A stretch of 64,000 bases of DNA, taken from assembly GCF_000425225.1 (NCBI RefSeq), contig NZ_KE384334.1:30117-94116 (forward strand), in the 5' to 3' direction. The notes beneath the pieces are model-generated. The model was not told where the DNA came from, searched no databases, and worked only from the letters and a program-made list of their open reading frames with translations. Source of the stretch: Pontibacillus marinus BH030004 = DSM 16465 (GTDB lineage: Bacteria > Bacillota > Bacilli > Bacillales > BH030062). Below are positions 36,693 to 45,547 of the stretch, piece after piece. Each line of letters begins with the position of its first letter. The first letter of the stretch is position 1. A program made the position numbers and the translations under genes.

Positions 36693-36870
36693 ATACATCA
36701 TCACCTTGCAAGTATTTGCATATCTTCACTATATACTACTGTGCATTTTTTGGCAAGCAATCATGTATACGCTTTTTTCCTATTAAATTGCCGCGTGCTT
36801 TGCTATACTACCAATGGAACCAAAATGCGAAAATATAATTCGAATTACCTCATTAAGGGAGAACAGAACT

Positions 36871-37110
36871 ATGGCACGATTGATTGCTATCATTATTTTA
36901 TTCTTTCCTGGTGCCCTTGCAGTTTACGGCATCAAAATCATGCGCGATACTTTATTCGGCGTTTTAAATCCTATTTTCTTTCAACTCTGGATTCAATTCA
37001 CCGCCGGCCTTATATTCTTCGGAGTTGGCTTATGGTTTATTGGTGGGTTCATTTTACACCGTGATCGAAAGCGAAAGAAAACAAAAGGACGTTTTGAGAA
37101 CAGATCATAA
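36871..37110 (+). CDS. yqzF: DUF2627 family membrane protein YqzF
   Basis: 79 residues with two membrane helices (LIAIIILFFPGALAVYGIKI and FFGVGLWFIGGFIL), a short loop, and a basic tail (RDRKRKKTKGRF). The ATG at 36871 follows AAGGGAG. Its place next to and divergent from bkdR matches yqzF in B. subtilis. Function is unknown. Confidence 0.8.
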   Translation: MARLIAIIILFFPGALAVYGIKIMRDTLFGVLNPIFFQLWIQFTAGLIFFGVGLWFIGGFILHRDRKRKKTKGRFENRS

Positions 37111-37191
37111 TATGAATTGAAGTAAACCTTGCGGGATCTGCAAGGTTTTTCATTTAATAGCAGAGTATATAAACAAGGAGGGACACTGCGC

Positions 37192-39105
37192 ATGCAAGAA
37201 TATCTTGAAGTATTTAAACAACAGTATCCTTTTACCTTATTGAATGAGGATCAGTATCAGAAGATTTTTGACGGTGCTTCTCTAAGCACATTTAAGAAGA
37301 ATCAATTCATATTTCACGAAGATGAAAGCGAAGATGATATCGATATTTATTTTGTCATGAACGGATTGGCGAAAAATATTATGCACCGTTCAAACGGAAA
37401 GCAACTCTCTGTTCGGTACTACTACCCAGGAGACCTTGTTGGCGTAATGATCACACTAACAAGTGGTGAAATGAAGTTTTCTGTCCAGGCGATTGAAGAA
37501 ACGAAGGCTTTACGATTTCATAAAAAACAATTCCTTGAAGTAATGGCTGAAAACCAAGCATTTTCACAGATTGTTATTGAGGGCATTAGCAACCTCATGA
37601 AAAGTTTGTACCAGGAGATTAAATATAAAAGCTCTGATCAATCTGAGCGTGATTATGAGCGGGATCTATTTAAACAACGTATTGTGACGTACTCTGAAGC
37701 ACCTTCCATTATTCATGAGGACGCTTCTCTACAACACGCTGTATCGCAAATGCAACAGGAGCAAGTTGGAGGCTTAATCGTTTGTGATGAGGAGAATTAT
37801 TGTAAAGGCGTTTTGAATTACCAAGACATATTTAAAGCCTATCTCAATCAAGATTTTTCTAACCCCCTCAAGGAATATGTGAAGGAAGAGCCTTATGTCG
37901 TTTCTGAGCGTGACTTCATTTATGATGCCCTCTCGTTTTTAAAACACAATCATGCAGCCATTATCCCTGTACTTCACAAGCAAAAAGTTGTGGGGCTGAT
38001 CAGACAGACATCCTTCTTGAAAATGCAAAACTCTGTCTATTTCGATCTCCGCTATCAAATTGCGAAAACATCAACACTGGAGCAATTGAAAAACCTTGCC
38101 CCTCGATACAATCGAGAATTTCAGAAATTCGTCGAGCAATTGTTAGAGGATCAAATGCTTGCTTATGACGTTTGTGAGTTGATCTCCAGTTATAATGATG
38201 AAATTCATAAGCAAGTGGTTCACATTGCCGAGGAAGCGATGATTGAAGAAGGGTATGGTACGCCACCGATTAATTATTGCTTTATCGTAATGGGAAGTGA
38301 AGGTCGTAAAGAGCAAGCGTTCAGTACAGACCAAGATAACGGATTGATATTATCGGACTACGAGCACTTGGAAAACAAAGATGAGATCGAGAAATATTTT
38401 CAGATCTTTTCAGAAAAAATCAATTTTATGCTTGAATCGTGCGGCTTCCCGCTATGTACTGGAGGCATTATGGCCAAGGAACCAAAATGGCGACACTCCT
38501 ATCAAAGTTGGAAAGAAACCATTCAACAATGGATACAGCGCATGGATGCTGAAGAGATTCGCGACTTCACCATTTTTGTTGATTTCAGACCAATCGTTGG
38601 TGACTTCACCTTAGCTTATGAATTACGTGAATTTGTAACAGCAAAAATTAAACGATCCCTTAATTTGCAGCAGCTGCTCATGAAGGACACCCTTCGTTTC
38701 CGTGTACCTGTTCAACCATTCGGTCGCATTCATGGTACCGGAAAAACGCGTGTGGTGAACTTGAAAAAGTCGGCCATTATGCAGATTGTTAACGCCGTCC
38801 GCATCTATGCGATTAAGTACGGAATTGACGATATCAATAGCATCAAGCGACTAGAAACATTGGAAGAACACGAACGTTTCCACCATCGTGATGTGGAAAA
38901 TGCAAAGCTTGCCCTTCACCGTTTGTTGAAGTTCCGTGTTCAACAAAACTTAAAACAAATTCAAGATGAAAAGCCACTATCAAATGAAATCAGCGTTACA
39001 GCGTTATCCAAGGAAGATAAGAAGACATTACGCGACGCTTTAATGATTGCGAAGCGACTCCAACAAGTACTTGAGCTAAGCTACAATCGAAATCGGGTGG
39101 TCTAA
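37192..39105 (+). CDS. CNMP-binding/CBS/DUF294 nucleotidyltransferase-like protein
   Basis: About 637 residues from the ATG at 37192 behind AAGGAGG. In order: a cyclic-nucleotide-binding-like domain (~12-130, YYYPGDLVGVMITL), two CBS motifs (~165-290, AVSQMQQEQVGGLIVCDEE), and a DUF294 nucleotidyltransferase core with MGSEGRKEQAFSTDQDNGLI starting at residue 367. The metal-binding Asp pair lies in DQDN. A DUF294 C-terminal domain follows. This architecture is a putative signal-transduction protein; no target is known. Its stop overlaps the next start (TAATG), so it is translationally coupled to the exonuclease. Confidence 0.87.
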   Translation: MQEYLEVFKQQYPFTLLNEDQYQKIFDGASLSTFKKNQFIFHEDESEDDIDIYFVMNGLAKNIMHRSNGKQLSVRYYYPGDLVGVMITLTSGEMKFSVQAIEETKALRFHKKQFLEVMAENQAFSQIVIEGISNLMKSLYQEIKYKSSDQSERDYERDLFKQRIVTYSEAPSIIHEDASLQHAVSQMQQEQVGGLIVCDEENYCKGVLNYQDIFKAYLNQDFSNPLKEYVKEEPYVVSERDFIYDALSFLKHNHAAIIPVLHKQKVVGLIRQTSFLKMQNSVYFDLRYQIAKTSTLEQLKNLAPRYNREFQKFVEQLLEDQMLAYDVCELISSYNDEIHKQVVHIAEEAMIEEGYGTPPINYCFIVMGSEGRKEQAFSTDQDNGLILSDYEHLENKDEIEKYFQIFSEKINFMLESCGFPLCTGGIMAKEPKWRHSYQSWKETIQQWIQRMDAEEIRDFTIFVDFRPIVGDFTLAYELREFVTAKIKRSLNLQQLLMKDTLRFRVPVQPFGRIHGTGKTRVVNLKKSAIMQIVNAVRIYAIKYGIDDINSIKRLETLEEHERFHHRDVENAKLALHRLLKFRVQQNLKQIQDEKPLSNEISVTALSKEDKKTLRDALMIAKRLQQVLELSYNRNRVV

Positions 39106-39824
39106 TGCTTCCGATTGATATAGAGATTTTAAAATATATTTTTTATGAACGACATGTCGTAAGCTTAAAGATGCGCCCATACTTTGAAACATGCGCCTAT
39201 CAAGCATTAGAACAACAGCTTAAGAGCTTAAGCTTGAGTGATGAGCTTTTATCTGAGTCGGTTACAGAGGCACCGTACACGATTTTTGATTTAGAAACCA
39301 CAGGCTTACTCCCTGAGCTAGGACATGAGATCATCTCAATAGGTGCCATTCGCATTCAGGGTGTTCACCAAATCCAATACGAGCGATTCCATATGCATGT
39401 TAAACCACTTCGTCGTGTTACAAAACGAACACGCCAATTAACAGGGATTACAGAGGAAGAGCTCGAACAGAGCGATTCAATCCTCGAAGCTCTTGGAGCG
39501 TTTTTAGAATTCAGCAAGGGGTCCATTTTAGTCGCTTACCCTGCTGCATTTGATATGAAATTTTTGCGAACAATGCTTAAACGGTGGAAGTTACCAGACA
39601 GACTCCCTCCTTCCATCGATGCACAAACCATCGCGAAAAAGCTGTACCCAAATCGTAAGCACCAACTAGATACCATGATTCCTTTTTTCGGTATCACAAA
39701 GCTCGCCAGACACCATGCTTTAAATGATGCTACGATGACAGCGGAATTGTATCAGCAACTTTTACATCAGTTACCGAAAGACGTTCATACTGTGCAGGAC
39801 TTGATTTCATTTACGGAAAAATAA
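39105..39824 (+). CDS. DnaQ-like 3'-5' exonuclease domain protein
   Basis: 239 residues. After a ~55-residue N-terminal helical region, the DEDDh exonuclease fold shows D62 and E64 in TIFDLETTGLLPELGHEIIS, the central Asp in LVAYPAAFDMKFL, and the final HHALNDATMT with the catalytic His and Asp. It resembles DNA polymerase III epsilon-like proteins that pair with DUF294 genes. The substrate, DNA or a small RNA/nucleotide, is unknown. Confidence 0.87.
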   Translation: MLPIDIEILKYIFYERHVVSLKMRPYFETCAYQALEQQLKSLSLSDELLSESVTEAPYTIFDLETTGLLPELGHEIISIGAIRIQGVHQIQYERFHMHVKPLRRVTKRTRQLTGITEEELEQSDSILEALGAFLEFSKGSILVAYPAAFDMKFLRTMLKRWKLPDRLPPSIDAQTIAKKLYPNRKHQLDTMIPFFGITKLARHHALNDATMTAELYQQLLHQLPKDVHTVQDLISFTEK

Positions 39825-39862
39825 AAAGAGCTGAAGCCCATTTTTAGGCTTCAGCTCTTTTT
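39823..39862. terminator. Bidirectional terminator between exonuclease and aspartokinase genes
   Basis: AAAAAGAGCTGAAGCC and GGCTTCAGCTCTTTTT form a perfect 16-bp stem with an eight-base loop. It serves the plus-strand exonuclease unit and the convergent aspartokinase. Confidence 0.9.
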
Positions 39863-39906
39863 GTCTAGTTCCAGCGCCCAGCAACGAAAGGACGCTTACA
39901 CTTTCC

Positions 39907-41259
39907 CTATGCTTCGAAAAATTCTTTATATAAGGATTGTACAGCTGCTTCCATACCATCCTTTTTAATACCAAACATCATAGATACTTCAGAGGAACCT
40001 TGGTTCACCATCTCAATGTTCACTGTTGCGTTTGAGATTGCTTGTGTAGCTTTTCCAGTAACACCAAGAATACGATTCATTCCTTCACCCACGATCATAA
40101 TAAGGGCAAGGTCGCGTTCGATGGAAACCTGATCAACACGTAGCTCATCTTTAATCCGACGCAATACAACCTCTTCTTTCCCAGGGGTTAACTGCCCTTC
40201 ACGCATGATGACAGACATATCGTCAATTCCTGAAGGAGCATGTTCAAAGGAAATGTCTTCTTCTTCTAAGATTTGGAACAGATGACGAGCAAATCCTTTT
40301 TCACGGTTCATCAAGTATTTGCTCACGTAAATCGTTAGGAAGCCTGTATCACTTGCAATACCAGCTACAGGACCATCATCTGTTAATGAACGTTCAGCTG
40401 AAATGACTGTACCACGCCCATTTGGGTTGTTGGTATTTTTAATCGCTACAGGTATTTTAGCTTTAATAGTAGGGATTAACGCCTCATCATGGAATACTGA
40501 AAATCCTGCATAAGAAAGCTCGCGCATCTCTTTATACGTTAATTCAAAGATCTCTTTCGGAGAATCGACAATCGTTGGATTCACACAATAAACGGAATCC
40601 ACGTCTGTAAAGTTTTCGTATAGCTCTGCTTTAACACCTGCCGCAACAATAGAACCCGTAATATCGGAACCACCACGCGGGAATGCCATAAGCTCTCCTT
40701 CAAGTGTGTATCCGAAAAAGCCAGGGATAACTTGGATGCCTTCACGTTCACGTAACTGGTAAAGCTTATCGTAACTTTCATCTAGCACTTGTGCTTTTCC
40801 AGGTTCATCACTTACAATAATGCCTGCTTCTTGTGGATGTACATAAGAAGCGGGGTGCCCGATTGAAGATAAGTACTGACTTAAAATCTTCGCTGATGTA
40901 TCTTCACCAGTAGCTTTTAACGCATCCATTTTATGAGTAAAGACCGTTTCGCCTTCCATGATCGAAACTAAGCTATCTTCAACTTCCTTAAGGATTTCTT
41001 TAGAAAGTTCCAATTCCGTTAGCATTTCATCAAAACGATCGATCACTTTCTTCAGTTCATCTTGATAAGGTTTATTTTGCTCCCCTTGTTTACCTAAGCT
41101 GATCAATAAATCTGTCACTTTTGTATCCTCATCAAAACGTTTACCAGGAGCAGATACAACGACAAATTTACGACTTGGATCTGATGTAATAATATTTGCT
41201 ACTTTTTTTAGCTGAGCTGCATTTGCAACTGAGCTACCACCAAATTTTGCTACTCTCAT
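39907..41259 (-). CDS. Aspartokinase with tandem ACT domains (YclM/ThrD-like)
   Basis: 450 residues from the ATG at 41259. The kinase domain starts MRVAKFGGSSVANAAQLKK, with MAFPRGGSDITGS in the aspartate-binding region. Two ACT regulatory domains fill the C-terminal third (TIYVSKYLMNREKGF and IMIVGEGMNRILGVTGKATQ). Length and architecture match the monofunctional aspartokinase III group of Bacillus (about 454). It catalyses the first step to Lys, Thr and Met. I see no lysine riboswitch in the 190 bases upstream, so control is probably by feedback at the ACT domains. Confidence 0.88.
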   Translation of the reverse strand: MRVAKFGGSSVANAAQLKKVANIITSDPSRKFVVVSAPGKRFDEDTKVTDLLISLGKQGEQNKPYQDELKKVIDRFDEMLTELELSKEILKEVEDSLVSIMEGETVFTHKMDALKATGEDTSAKILSQYLSSIGHPASYVHPQEAGIIVSDEPGKAQVLDESYDKLYQLREREGIQVIPGFFGYTLEGELMAFPRGGSDITGSIVAAGVKAELYENFTDVDSVYCVNPTIVDSPKEIFELTYKEMRELSYAGFSVFHDEALIPTIKAKIPVAIKNTNNPNGRGTVISAERSLTDDGPVAGIASDTGFLTIYVSKYLMNREKGFARHLFQILEEEDISFEHAPSGIDDMSVIMREGQLTPGKEEVVLRRIKDELRVDQVSIERDLALIMIVGEGMNRILGVTGKATQAISNATVNIEMVNQGSSEVSMMFGIKKDGMEAAVQSLYKEFFEA

Positions 41260-41465
41260 GATTGAACTCACCACTTCACTTAAAAATTCATATAATTTTT
41301 AATCTTATCATGAAATTCTATTTAAAGTAAGCCGTAACCCTAAATTTCTTTTAGTGAATTAAAGGGATAATGGGTTAAAGATGTATTGGTTTTTATTTCC
41401 TTACCTAAAATGGCATTCTACGGTAATACTAAGTATGAAAAAATCATGATTGTGAGGGATGTTTG

Positions 41466-41816
41466 ATGAAGAAGTTATTGATGTTCAGTCTAGCGGCTGT
41501 GTTTAGTTTAAGTGTCTATTCAATGAATTTCACTGATGTTTCAGCTGACCCTGAAAAAGATATGAAACAGGTGCAACAAGTAAAGTTAACCAAGGAACAG
41601 AAAAGTGAACTCGATTCGTTATATAAGGAAATGCTAAAAACGAAAAAACAAATCATTATGAAGTATGAAGAATTTGGCGTTATTTCATCTGAAAAGGCGG
41701 ATAAAAAGATGGAATGGATGGAAAAGCACTACGACATGATGAAAGAGAATGACTTTATTCCAAAGAAACTTCACCATCATAAAAAATACGGGAAAGACGA
41801 AAAGACTGCTCAGTAG
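41466..41816 (+). CDS. Secreted DUF2680-like small protein
   Basis: 116 residues. A signal peptide (MKKLLMFSLAAVFSLSVYSM) is followed by a highly charged helical region (VKLTKEQKSELDSLYKEMLK, KADKKMEWMEKHYDMM) resembling YckD/DUF2680 proteins, and a His/Lys-rich end (KLHHHKKYGKDEK). The ATG follows GAGGGATG. Such proteins are exported; function is unknown. Confidence 0.7.
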   Translation: MKKLLMFSLAAVFSLSVYSMNFTDVSADPEKDMKQVQQVKLTKEQKSELDSLYKEMLKTKKQIIMKYEEFGVISSEKADKKMEWMEKHYDMMKENDFIPKKLHHHKKYGKDEKTAQ

Positions 41817-41829
41817 GGAGCAGTCTTTT
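41800..41829. terminator. Bidirectional terminator overlapping a stop codon
   Basis: AAAAGACTGCTC and GAGCAGTCTTTT form a 12-bp perfect stem. Its left arm overlaps the last codons of the DUF2680-like gene, and its right arm touches the stop of the convergent gene at 41828. Confidence 0.85.
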
Positions 41830-42502
41830 ATTTGGCTTCTATTTGTTTTTTTAGGGCTGAGATGAAATCGTCTTTATTGAAGTATTGTCGTGGCATATTT
41901 ACTGTGGATGTTTCTCCATTAATTTTATATTTTAGTAATACATCCTGTGTTTTTTTCTCAATTTCAGTTAGATCTTCACTGGTACTAACCTCTTTTACCA
42001 CTTCATCGTTCTCATTAGAAACATGGTAATAATGCCCTTGCTCACCTAGTAACCAGTATGTGTTAGGCTCACTATGTTCCTTCATGAAGAGAATTTTTTT
42101 GCTCCCCTTTTTAAAAAGCAAAGCTCCACTTATAGCATTCTTACTATTCCCCGCTTGAACCACTGTAATGGAGTTTTTCTTTAACGCCGAACCACCCTTG
42201 AAAGCATTTACAATCTTTGCATGAAAGAATGTTTTAGGCATTGGGGTACTTACTTCTTTCTTAACTTCACCAATCTCCACTTCCGCTATCACATCAGCTT
42301 TTTCTACAACTTCCTCAAATGAATGAAAGGCCACTGATACTCGTAACAAATTCTCTGCTTCCATAACTCTTCTCAAGTCATGGTTTTGTTTTACGCCTTG
42401 GGAAAAAGATTTATCACTAATTAAGTAAAAGCAGAGGGTGAACAATAAAAATGCACTTACTACAGAAGCAAACAACCTTTTATTGATTTTCAATGTGAAC
42501 AT
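41828..42502 (-). CDS. Membrane-anchored protein of unknown function
   Basis: 224 residues with a single N-terminal anchor (ASVVSAFLLFTLCFYLIS) and an extracytoplasmic region of ~190 residues. This contains VEKADVIAEVEIGEV, a beta-rich SITVVQAGN core, GSKKILFMKEH and YWLLGEQGHYYHV. The pattern resembles small surface proteins of the type that sense or cap secreted partners, but I do not recognise the family. Confidence 0.6.
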   Translation of the reverse strand: MFTLKINKRLFASVVSAFLLFTLCFYLISDKSFSQGVKQNHDLRRVMEAENLLRVSVAFHSFEEVVEKADVIAEVEIGEVKKEVSTPMPKTFFHAKIVNAFKGGSALKKNSITVVQAGNSKNAISGALLFKKGSKKILFMKEHSEPNTYWLLGEQGHYYHVSNENDEVVKEVSTSEDLTEIEKKTQDVLLKYKINGETSTVNMPRQYFNKDDFISALKKQIEAK

Positions 42503-42521
42503 CCCTTTAGTTATGGTATTG

Positions 42522-42556
42522 AAAAACCCCCTTATTCTCTTTTGGGAATAAGAGGG
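42522..42556 (-). terminator. Terminator of spo0A
   Basis: On the minus strand CTTATTC and GAATAAG flanked by CCC/GGGG form an imperfect stem (one bulge) followed by TTTTTC, 110 bases beyond the spo0A stop. Confidence 0.7.
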
Positions 42557-42666
42557 CTCTCTTGTTTAGTTTTCACACTGGTTTGGACATGAAAAAGAGT
42601 GAAAGAATTCGTAACCAGGTTTAACAAAATAATGGTAAATAAGTACATTACTCACTCAATTTTATA

Positions 42667-43458
42667 TTAGGAAGCCATATGTTCTAAACGTAACTTATCA
42701 GCCACCATCGCGATAAATTCTGAATTTGTTGGCTTTGCTTTTGTCATGGAAACAGTGTAACCGAATAAGGAGGAAATGGATTCGATGTTTCCTCGGCTCC
42801 ACGCTACCTCAATGGCATGACGAATGGCACGTTCTACACGTGAAGCTGTTGTGTTATATTTCTTAGCGATATCTGGATAAAGAACTTTTGTGATAGAACC
42901 CAGAAGCTCGATATCGTTATAAACCATTGAAATGGCTTCACGAAGATACATATAGCCCTTAATGTGAGCCGGCACTCCGATTTCATGGATAATATTTGTG
43001 ATACTTGCATCCAAATTAGGCTTTTTCTCTTCCTTCTGAGTATCGCGCTGTGTGCGGGAACGAGTGCTGTCGAAATTAGGTTTCAACCCATTAACTTGCA
43101 GGATGTGGTCACGTAAGTTATTTAGATCAAACGGTTTCAAAATGAAGTAAGACGCACCTAAATCAACTGCTTTTTTCGTAACCTCTTCCTGACCAAATGC
43201 AGTTAGCATGATGACATTTGGAAACTTCGATTTGTTTAACTCTTTCATTCGGCCTAAAACAGCTAAACCATCTACATGAGGCATGATGATATCTAAAAGT
43301 AACACATCAGGATCTTTTTCTTCGAGCATTTCCAAGCATTCCTGACCATTGTACGCCGTTCCAATGACTTCAATATTTGATTGATCCTCAAAATAATCCT
43401 CAAGCATATGCACCAATTCTCTGTTGTCATCAGCCAAGCAAACTTTAATCTTCTCCAC
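42667..43458 (-). CDS. spo0A: Sporulation master response regulator Spo0A
   Basis: 263 residues. The receiver has D10-D11, phospho-acceptor D56 in [12 protein letters not shown], and lysine in [11 protein letters not shown]. The C-terminal DNA-binding domain carries the near-invariant helix [22 protein letters not shown] and ends [19 protein letters not shown]. The start is a GTG behind AAGGAGG, as in B. subtilis. It controls entry into sporulation and many transition-state genes. It lies downstream of spoIVB on the same strand, the usual order. Confidence 0.97.
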   Translation of the reverse strand: MEKIKVCLADDNRELVHMLEDYFEDQSNIEVIGTAYNGQECLEMLEEKDPDVLLLDIIMPHVDGLAVLGRMKELNKSKFPNVIMLTAFGQEEVTKKAVDLGASYFILKPFDLNNLRDHILQVNGLKPNFDSTRSRTQRDTQKEEKKPNLDASITNIIHEIGVPAHIKGYMYLREAISMVYNDIELLGSITKVLYPDIAKKYNTTASRVERAIRHAIEVAWSRGNIESISSLFGYTVSMTKAKPTNSEFIAMVADKLRLEHMAS

Positions 43459-43507
43459 GATAGTTCCTCCTTAACAATTTCGTCTCGTTTCTTCTCCACA
43501 ATAAAAT

Positions 43508-43514
43508 TTCGACA
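43508..43514 (-). promoter_or_regulatory. 0A box (TGTCGAA) upstream of spo0A
   Basis: A perfect Spo0A-binding heptamer on the minus strand, 50 bases upstream of the GTG start. Together with the box at 43639 it suggests autoregulation, as known for spo0A in B. subtilis. Confidence 0.65.
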
Positions 43515-43638
43515 CAAGTTCTAAAATTCCTTTTTTTATTCGAAAAAGTTTATGTTTTTTTGGATTTACTTCCATTTGCTCATATTTTCTCTGAATTTCG
43601 ATATATTTCACCATTTTCAGCGTGTTGAATTATGTATT

Positions 43639-43645
43639 TGTCGAA
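43639..43645 (+). promoter_or_regulatory. 0A box (TGTCGAA), distal
   Basis: Perfect heptamer on the plus strand, about 180 bases upstream of spo0A, within the AT-rich promoter region. Confidence 0.6.
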
Positions 43646-43756
43646 AAATCTTTAGTTCATTATAACACAATGGATATGTTTGGCAACGCAAAGCACGAAA
43701 AAGTTTACAATTATTTCACCTTTCTGAAATTTTTTCTGGATTAAGTGACGACTTTT

Positions 43757-43972
43757 GTGAGCTGTTGTGGAATTTATATGAGCGATACGGACGAGATATG
43801 AGTATATCTTGGAGATTTTTGATTGCTTGTCTTGATGATTCAGGCGGTTTTATGTCATTTGCAGGCTGTTTACAGCCAGTTCAGGCGATATTTTGACTTT
43901 TCCAAGCGACCTGAAATCGAATGCAGGCGAACGGGGATATTTTTCAGGCGATGCGCCTCCATATTCAGGCGA
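43757..43972. repeat. 20-21 bp periodic array B (about eleven units)
   Basis: Within the 574-base gap between spo0A and spoIVB, short cores recur every 20 or 21 bases. TGAGC, ATGAGCG and ATGAGTA come at 43757, 43778 and 43798, and TTGATTG at about 43819. CAGGC-type cores then begin at 43841, 43862, 43882, 43903 (CAAGCGA), 43924, 43945 and 43966. The best core is TTCAGGCGAT. Spacers between cores are unrelated. The block is non-coding in all frames I examined. Confidence 0.78.
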
Positions 43973-44004
43973 TCGGCGATCATACCTCAAATGACATAAA
44001 AAAA

Positions 44005-44030
44005 GAAAAGACAGGTTCGCCTGTCTTTTC
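44005..44030 (-). terminator. Terminator of spoIVB
   Basis: GAAAAGACAGG and CCTGTCTTTTC form a perfect 11-bp stem closed by four bases; on the minus strand it is followed by TTTTTTT. It starts three bases after the spoIVB stop codon. Confidence 0.9.
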
Positions 44031-44032
44031 CA

Positions 44033-45325
44033 TTAACTTGCCTTTTTTCGTTTTGTTTCGTAAATGTTAATTCCAGCTTCGTTTAGCATCCATTCAATAT
44101 GAACACCATAACCTGAGGTCGGGTCGTTAACAAATACGTGAGTTACAGCGCCGATAACTTTTCCATCTTGTATAATCGGGCTACCACTCATGCCTTGTAC
44201 GATGCCACCAGTTTGTTTAAGCAACTTAGGATCTGTGATTTTCACAATCATGCCTTTCGTTGCTGGGAACTTTTGTGGAACGGATGTTACGATTTCGACA
44301 TCGAATTTTTGTACTTTTTCACCGTTCACCACGGTTAAAATTTGTGCAGGTCCTTCTTTAACCTGATGCGATAATGCGATAGGCATTGGCTTATCCATAA
44401 CCCCATTATCAATTTGCTCATCTAACTCACCGAAGATTCCAAAAGGGCTATTTCGGGTGATGGATCCAATTCGATCTGATTGAGTTGAAAATCGGGCATG
44501 TTTCTCTCCCGGAACGCCATTACTTCCTTTATCAATAGAAGTAACGTCAGATCGAACAATCGTGCCTTTGTTTATCTCAATTGGTTTTTTTGTATCCATA
44601 TCAGAGATCACATGACCAAGGGCACCGTATTTTTTGGACTCTGGATGGTAGAACGTCATCGTTCCAATACCTGCTGCTGAGTCTCGAATATAAAGCCCAA
44701 TACGATATTTTTCATCTTTTTGATCGTATTTTGGCGTTAATTTAGTTTCGAACGTTTTGTCGTTACGTTTTACAGTTACATCTAATGCTTCATTTGCCTT
44801 TCCGGCTTCTTCTACAAATGGTGCTACTTCCTTCATTTCTTTAATATCTTGACCATTTATTTTAATGATCATATCTCCAACTTTTATTTCTGCTTTTTCA
44901 CCTGGAGATACATTACCTGTTTCTGTCTGAACCAAGTGGTGGCCTACAACGAGAACACCTAGTGTATTTAATTTAACACCTATTGATTGTCCTCCAGGGA
45001 TCACCTTAAAGTCATCTAACACTTTCACATTTACTTTCTTGACAGGCAGTCCAGCCATTTCATAAACAACGGAACTGTCGCCTACGTCATTCCCCATTAA
45101 CGCATTTGCTTCTTGGGAAACAACTTTGTCCCCTGCTTTAACTTTCATGGTTCCTGACGCTAATGTAGGGATGTGCTCTTGTGTTTGACCTTTAAATAGG
45201 GTGATATCATTAGGGATGGACAAATACGTTTGTACTGGCTTAAGAAACGGTGCAATGAGAAGTCCTAATAGGAGCAAGATACCTATTGTCTTACGGCATA
45301 TTTCTGTTACATTCAAGCTGTTCAC
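44033..45325 (-). CDS. spoIVB: SpoIVB serine peptidase
   Basis: 430 residues. An N-terminal membrane segment ([19 protein letters not shown]), a PDZ domain (~110-200, [20 protein letters not shown]), and the S55 peptidase domain follow, with [12 protein letters not shown] (catalytic His and Asp region) and the serine in [11 protein letters not shown] near residue 380. The GTG start follows AGGAGCGAGGAG. It is secreted from the forespore to cleave SpoIVFA, activating sigma-K in the mother cell. Position between recN and spo0A is canonical. Confidence 0.95.
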   Translation of the reverse strand: MNSLNVTEICRKTIGILLLLGLLIAPFLKPVQTYLSIPNDITLFKGQTQEHIPTLASGTMKVKAGDKVVSQEANALMGNDVGDSSVVYEMAGLPVKKVNVKVLDDFKVIPGGQSIGVKLNTLGVLVVGHHLVQTETGNVSPGEKAEIKVGDMIIKINGQDIKEMKEVAPFVEEAGKANEALDVTVKRNDKTFETKLTPKYDQKDEKYRIGLYIRDSAAGIGTMTFYHPESKKYGALGHVISDMDTKKPIEINKGTIVRSDVTSIDKGSNGVPGEKHARFSTQSDRIGSITRNSPFGIFGELDEQIDNGVMDKPMPIALSHQVKEGPAQILTVVNGEKVQKFDVEIVTSVPQKFPATKGMIVKITDPKLLKQTGGIVQGMSGSPIIQDGKVIGAVTHVFVNDPTSGYGVHIEWMLNEAGINIYETKRKKAS

Positions 45326-45524
45326 TCTCCTCGCTCCTAACCCATACCTAAATTTTATTTATCTTTGTATTCATTAATGTGACCTTCCTGAGTCAAAATT
45401 AAACCCTGCAAACTACAGAAAAACAAGCGACTATTTCCTATTTAGCAGGGTTATTTCCATGAATAATCTGAAAAGCGTTGATTTTTTCGACTATGCATAT
45501 GAAATACATCTTTAGACAAAAAAT

Positions 45525-45547
45525 AAAACTGCTGAATCAGCAGTTTT
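45525..45547 (-). terminator. Terminator of recN, overlapping its stop codon
   Basis: AAAACTGCTGA and TCAGCAGTTTT are perfectly complementary around one central base. The recN stop codon (45546-45548) lies at the edge of the stem. Confidence 0.8.

Noticed and set aside
41260..41465. Lysine riboswitch upstream of the aspartokinase
   Set aside because: The gap is short, AT-rich and lacks the conserved lysine aptamer segments.
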